From assembly GCA_021849525.1 (NCBI GenBank), contig JAJZSS010000037.1, positions 1 through 9,241 of the forward strand: a stretch of DNA of 9,241 nucleotides, in the 5' to 3' direction. A program made the position numbers and the translations under genes. Origin of the DNA: Chloroflexota bacterium. GTDB taxonomy: Bacteria > Chloroflexota > Anaerolineae > Anaerolineales > UBA4823. This document shows, piece after piece, positions 6,349 through 9,241 of this stretch (positions are counted from its first letter, which is position 1; each line of letters starts with the position of its first letter). Under the pieces are notes generated by a model. The model did no database searches and was not told where the DNA came from. It was given only the letters and a program-made list of their open reading frames with translations.

Positions 6349-7872
6349 ATGATCACCCTGGATGGCAGCAATCTCAGCGTGGAAAAATTATCCCGGATTG
6401 CCAGGCAGCTTGAAAAAGTTGAGCTCGCCCCGCAAGCCCTGGATCGCATTCGAGTTTGTCGAGAAATGCTGGAAGAAAAGATCCAGGCGCATGAGATCAT
6501 GTATGGGGTTAATACGGGGATTGGCGAGTTTTCTGAAGTAGTCCTCGATGATGAGCAGGTCCAGCAATTTCAGCGCTACCTGATTTACAATCATGCAGCC
6601 GGGATCGGCGAGCCGGTGGCGGAAGCCTATGTCCGGGCAGCGATGGCAGGGCGGATCAATGTCCATGCCCACGGCATGTCAGGCTGCCGCCCTGAGATCA
6701 CCCTGACCCTGGTGGATATGCTCAACAAAGGTGTGACGCCAGTGGTTTGCCAGAAAGGCTCGGTTGGAGCCAGTGGAGACCTGGCCCCCATGTCGCAAAT
6801 CGCGTTACTGCTGATGGGTGAAGGGGAGGCGTTTTATCAAGGTGAGCGCCTGCCAGGGGCGATTGCCATGCAGCGGGCAGGTATCCCCATCCCCGGTTTA
6901 CAGGCCCGCGATGGCCTGGCAGCGATCAATGGCTCCAATCTGCTGACTGCGATCAGCGCCCTGCAGATCGTTGAGATGGAAAAATTGATTAAGCAGGCTG
7001 AGATAGCCTGTGCGATGAGCCTGGAAGCTTTGAAGGCTAACTTGAAGCCATATGACGAGCGCATCCACCAGGTGCGCGGCTTCAATGGAGCTATACGCAG
7101 CGCCAGGGCAATCATGAGATGTCTGGCTGGCAGCGACCTGGTGACCGGGAAAATGAAGACCAAGGTCCAGGACGCGTATTCCATGCGCTCCTCACCCCAG
7201 GTGATCGGGGCGGCCTGGGATGCGGTGGCTTATGCCCGCTCGCAAGTCGAGATCGAGCTCAATGGGGTGGGGGATAACCCCATCTTCCTGCCGGAATACC
7301 GCCTGACTCTGACCGGGGCAAATTTTCAGGGCAGCCCGGTCGCTTTGCCGATGGATATGGCTGGTGCGGCGATCACGATGGTCTGCGTGCTATCCGAGCG
7401 CCGCCTGAATCGCCTGACCAACCCGGCCTTGAGCGTGGGTTTGCCGGCGTTTCTCACGAAGGGTGCTGGGATGTTCTCGGGGATGATGCTCAGCCAATAT
7501 ACCGCCGATACACTTATCGTGGAGCAGCGCATCCTGTCGATGCCCGCCAGCATCCAATCGATCCCTGCCGCGGCCGATCAGGAAGATTTTGTCTCCATGG
7601 GCATGAATACCGCTCTAAAAAATGACCAGATCCTGGAAAATGCCTGTGGGGTGCTGGGAATTGAATTCATGGCAGCCGCTCAGGCGCTGGATTTCCGCGA
7701 GTTCACACCCGGGGCGGGGGTACAGGCAGCCCACCAGGTTATCCGTAAGCAGGTCGCTCATCTGGATGTCGACCGCCCGCTGCACATCGATCACAACAAG
7801 ATGAATGCCCTGGTCCAATCGGGTGAGATTCTCCAGGCGGTTGAGGCTGTGGTGGGACCGCTCGGAGATTAG
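6349..7872 (+). CDS. hutH: Histidine ammonia-lyase family enzyme (MIO aromatic amino acid lyase)
   Basis: At 507 residues this is full length for HutH. The self-forming MIO cofactor triad A141-S142-G143 lies in GSVGASGDLAP. Residues match the Pseudomonas putida HAL active site almost one for one: Y52 (YGVNTG), H82 (NHAAGIG), N194 (INGSN), Q274/Y277/R280 (QDAYSMR), F326 (NFQG) and E412 (QEDFVSM). HAL turns L-histidine into urocanate and ammonia in the cytoplasm. Some pocket neighbours are not HAL-like: N81 replaces Ser, and NFQGSP at 325-330 resembles phenylalanine ammonia-lyases (NFQGTP) more than HAL (NFHGEP). Another aromatic amino acid is therefore possible. No hutU, hutI or hutG lies nearby. 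The 3' end overlaps the stop of the convergent MBL gene by 4 bp. Confidence 0.88.
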   Translation: MITLDGSNLSVEKLSRIARQLEKVELAPQALDRIRVCREMLEEKIQAHEIMYGVNTGIGEFSEVVLDDEQVQQFQRYLIYNHAAGIGEPVAEAYVRAAMAGRINVHAHGMSGCRPEITLTLVDMLNKGVTPVVCQKGSVGASGDLAPMSQIALLLMGEGEAFYQGERLPGAIAMQRAGIPIPGLQARDGLAAINGSNLLTAISALQIVEMEKLIKQAEIACAMSLEALKANLKPYDERIHQVRGFNGAIRSARAIMRCLAGSDLVTGKMKTKVQDAYSMRSSPQVIGAAWDAVAYARSQVEIELNGVGDNPIFLPEYRLTLTGANFQGSPVALPMDMAGAAITMVCVLSERRLNRLTNPALSVGLPAFLTKGAGMFSGMMLSQYTADTLIVEQRILSMPASIQSIPAAADQEDFVSMGMNTALKNDQILENACGVLGIEFMAAAQALDFREFTPGAGVQAAHQVIRKQVAHLDVDRPLHIDHNKMNALVQSGEILQAVEAVVGPLGD

Positions 7873-8792
7873 CTGGTAATGCGATGCTTGCGCCAGTAGC
7901 GCTGCATCCCCGGCGCTGACATAAAGGACGGATTGGCCAGCTCGTACTCCTGGATTTGCGTTTCGTCCAGTGCATCCGCCAGTGAGCGCTGGCGCATCCA
8001 CGCATGGAAGCGAGCATCGATTTCATCTACTGGCGGCTCGGCAGGCATAATCGACTTCATCCAGTCATCGACGGCATCCAATTCATTCGCCAGCCATCCC
8101 AGGTGCGTTTGAGCATCATTAAAAATTCCAAAGTGGGTTGGGGCAATCGCCTCAATCTCCAGGCGGCGCAGTTTGGCGACGCTCTCGCGCCACAACTCGA
8201 GATGAAATTCGGGTGGCGGCATGGGGACGCGTACATGCCGGGTTGGCTGCATGCGAATCCCGCCGATATCTCCGCTGAATGCCAGCTTGCCGTAAATGTA
8301 AGTATGGTGGTGATAGGCGTGTCCAGGCGTATCCACAGCCCGGATCACTCGCCCGTTGATCTCCACCTCGTCGCCATCGCGGATAATCGCCACCTGGTCC
8401 TCGGGGACGGGCAGGAACTCACCCCATAAATATTCCATCTGGTCGCCATAGATGCGCCCGGCGCTGATCAGTAATCTTTCCGGGTCGATCAGGTGGGCAG
8501 CGCCAACCGGATGGACATGGATCGTCGCACCCTGGCGAGCCAGCCAGCCCGATGCTCCGGCATGATCCAGGTGGATATGGGTTACGAAAACGTCGCTGAC
8601 ATCTTGTGGGGTGAAGCCGTGTTCTTTGAGCGCCTGGGTCAAACCAGGGATCGTTGAACCCGGTCCGCTTTCGATCAGGATCGCACCCCCGGAGTGGGGT
8701 ATCAGGTAAGAAGCGATCACATTCCGGTTGGCGAGAAAATTTAGATCCAGGGTGTAAACGGGTGAAGGTTTTTCAGTAGGAGAATGCATCAT
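7869..8792 (-). CDS. MBL-fold metallohydrolase (glyoxalase II-like)
   Basis: From ATG 8792 the protein has 307 residues. The complete binuclear metal set is visible: H72-x-H74-x-D76-H77 in THIHLDHAG, H158 in DTPGHAYHH, D175 in FSGD and H220 in PTHFG. This predicts a Zn- or Fe-dependent hydrolase of the COG0491 type. The substrate cannot be read from sequence; a lactonase or thioesterase activity is possible. The C-terminal ~60 residues are helical and charged, beyond the core fold. Adjacent ATGs at 8792 and 8789 are both possible and there is no strong Shine-Dalgarno; a TTG at 8840 is unlikely because the added residues lack family character. There is no signal peptide, so it is probably cytoplasmic. 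Confidence 0.85.
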   Translation of the reverse strand: MMHSPTEKPSPVYTLDLNFLANRNVIASYLIPHSGGAILIESGPGSTIPGLTQALKEHGFTPQDVSDVFVTHIHLDHAGASGWLARQGATIHVHPVGAAHLIDPERLLISAGRIYGDQMEYLWGEFLPVPEDQVAIIRDGDEVEINGRVIRAVDTPGHAYHHHTYIYGKLAFSGDIGGIRMQPTRHVRVPMPPPEFHLELWRESVAKLRRLEIEAIAPTHFGIFNDAQTHLGWLANELDAVDDWMKSIMPAEPPVDEIDARFHAWMRQRSLADALDETQIQEYELANPSFMSAPGMQRYWRKHRITS

Positions 8793-9058
8793 CTCATCTC
8801 TGTTGTAAAATGAACTTGTTGATAAATGTTGCAGATACAATAAGCACTGTAAATTGAATTACACGAAAAGGCTTGCAAATGTGTAATGCAAAAATCGCAA
8901 ATTGTAATACTTAAGCTTCCCCGATTGTGTTAAATTTATGATTGCTGGTTTTGATGAGGGGGTCAAGCCAGGCTTTATTGTACTGTAATTATGACTTACT
9001 CGGCATAATAGTTGCATCATCCAGACTATCATTGGGACAATTTATGGGGTGAAATTCT
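8793..9058. promoter_or_regulatory. AT-rich divergent intergenic region with repeated TGTAA boxes
   Basis: This 266-bp gap separates the leftward MBL gene from the rightward response regulator. It holds TGTAA-N6-TTACA (8848-8863), TGTAA again at 8882-8886, 8903-8907 and 8984-8988, and a near-direct repeat GCAAAT(G)TGTAAT at 8875 and 8897. No convincing promoter pair could be fixed for either gene. No small gene or structured RNA was recognised. Confidence 0.4.
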
Positions 9059-9241
9059 ATGGCCGAAGCAACCATTCTGGTTGTCGAAGATAATATTATG
9101 CTCCGCGAGGGGCTCATTACCATGCTCGAATCAGATGGTTTTCGAGTTCTGCACGCTTGCGACGGCCTGGAAGCAATTGAATCCCTTCGTACTGAAATAC
9201 CCGACCTTATCTTATCGGACATCGGTATGCCGAGATCGGAA
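9059..9241 (+). CDS. Response regulator, receiver domain, 3' end cut by window
   Basis: Sixty-one codons are visible from ATG 9059 to the right edge. The first strand ILVVEDN carries the acidic pair E10/D11, and the phosphoacceptor is D54 in LILSDIGMP, the standard CheY-like layout. The missing part would hold the conserved Thr/Ser and Lys plus any output domain, so it is not possible to say whether it binds DNA, is enzymatic, or is the receiver of a hybrid kinase. GGTGA 6 nt upstream serves as a ribosome binding site. An ATG at 9044 leads to a TGA within three codons and is not used. Confidence 0.9.
   Translation, partial: MAEATILVVEDNIMLREGLITMLESDGFRVLHACDGLEAIESLRTEIPDLILSDIGMPRSE

Noticed and set aside
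8793..8840. Longer MBL protein starting at TTG 8840
   Set aside because: The 16 added residues have no family character and lie in the AT-rich intergenic region; two adjacent ATGs at 8792/8789 are better.
8965..8975. AAGCC-A-GGCTT palindrome as a terminator
   Set aside because: The loop would be one base and no T-run of useful length follows.
8978..9009. Promoter TTGTAC ... CATAAT for the response regulator
   Set aside because: The spacer would be 20 bp, too long for a reliable call.
8989..9222. 77-residue minus-strand open frame at the right end
   Set aside because: It is antisense to the response regulator receiver domain, which has its conserved acidic pair and phosphoacceptor.

Overview
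This window looks like chromosomal DNA of an anaerobic or facultative bacterium, most likely Chloroflexota of the Anaerolineae type. That placement is an inference from protein style (RicT, NuoCD, IscX-like and MBL sequences) and gene company; no marker gene is present to prove it. There are no RNA genes, insertion sequences, phage genes or CRISPR arrays, and coding density is high.

Left block, minus strand (about 5581 down to 1). A strong sigma70-type promoter (TTGACC, 17-bp spacer, TATAAT) appears to drive a run of closely packed genes: an IscX-like protein, nuoB, a fused nuoCD, nuoI, an Mrp/ApbC-type iron-sulfur carrier ATPase, and a RicT (YaaT/PSP1) protein cut by the window edge. NuoB, NuoCD and NuoI form the quinone-reducing connecting module of respiratory complex I. 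The membrane subunits (including nuoH, usually found between nuoD and nuoI) and the NADH-oxidising subunits are not here. IscX, Mrp and RicT are all linked by family to iron-sulfur clusters, so the block pairs complex I cluster-carrying subunits with cluster delivery and cluster-binding proteins. A 38-nt hairpin lies between mrp and ricT.

Centre (5513-5638). A 126-bp divergent intergenic region carries two face-to-face promoters with an AT-rich palindrome centred between their -35 boxes. The rightward promoter serves a winged-helix regulator with a SufR-like cysteine C-terminus, and its predicted start site falls on the ATG, suggesting a leaderless mRNA. The simplest model is an iron-sulfur-sensing regulator controlling itself and the iscX-nuo-mrp-ricT operon. 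This is inference, but it is the most interesting idea in the window.

Right block. Downstream of the regulator, on the same strand, is a HutH-family MIO ammonia-lyase with its own candidate promoter and a CRP/FNR-spaced palindrome (GTGA-N6-TCAC). It meets, tail to tail with a 4-bp overlap, a leftward MBL-fold metallohydrolase. A 266-bp AT-rich intergenic region with repeated TGTAA boxes follows, then the first 61 codons of a response regulator that runs off the right edge.
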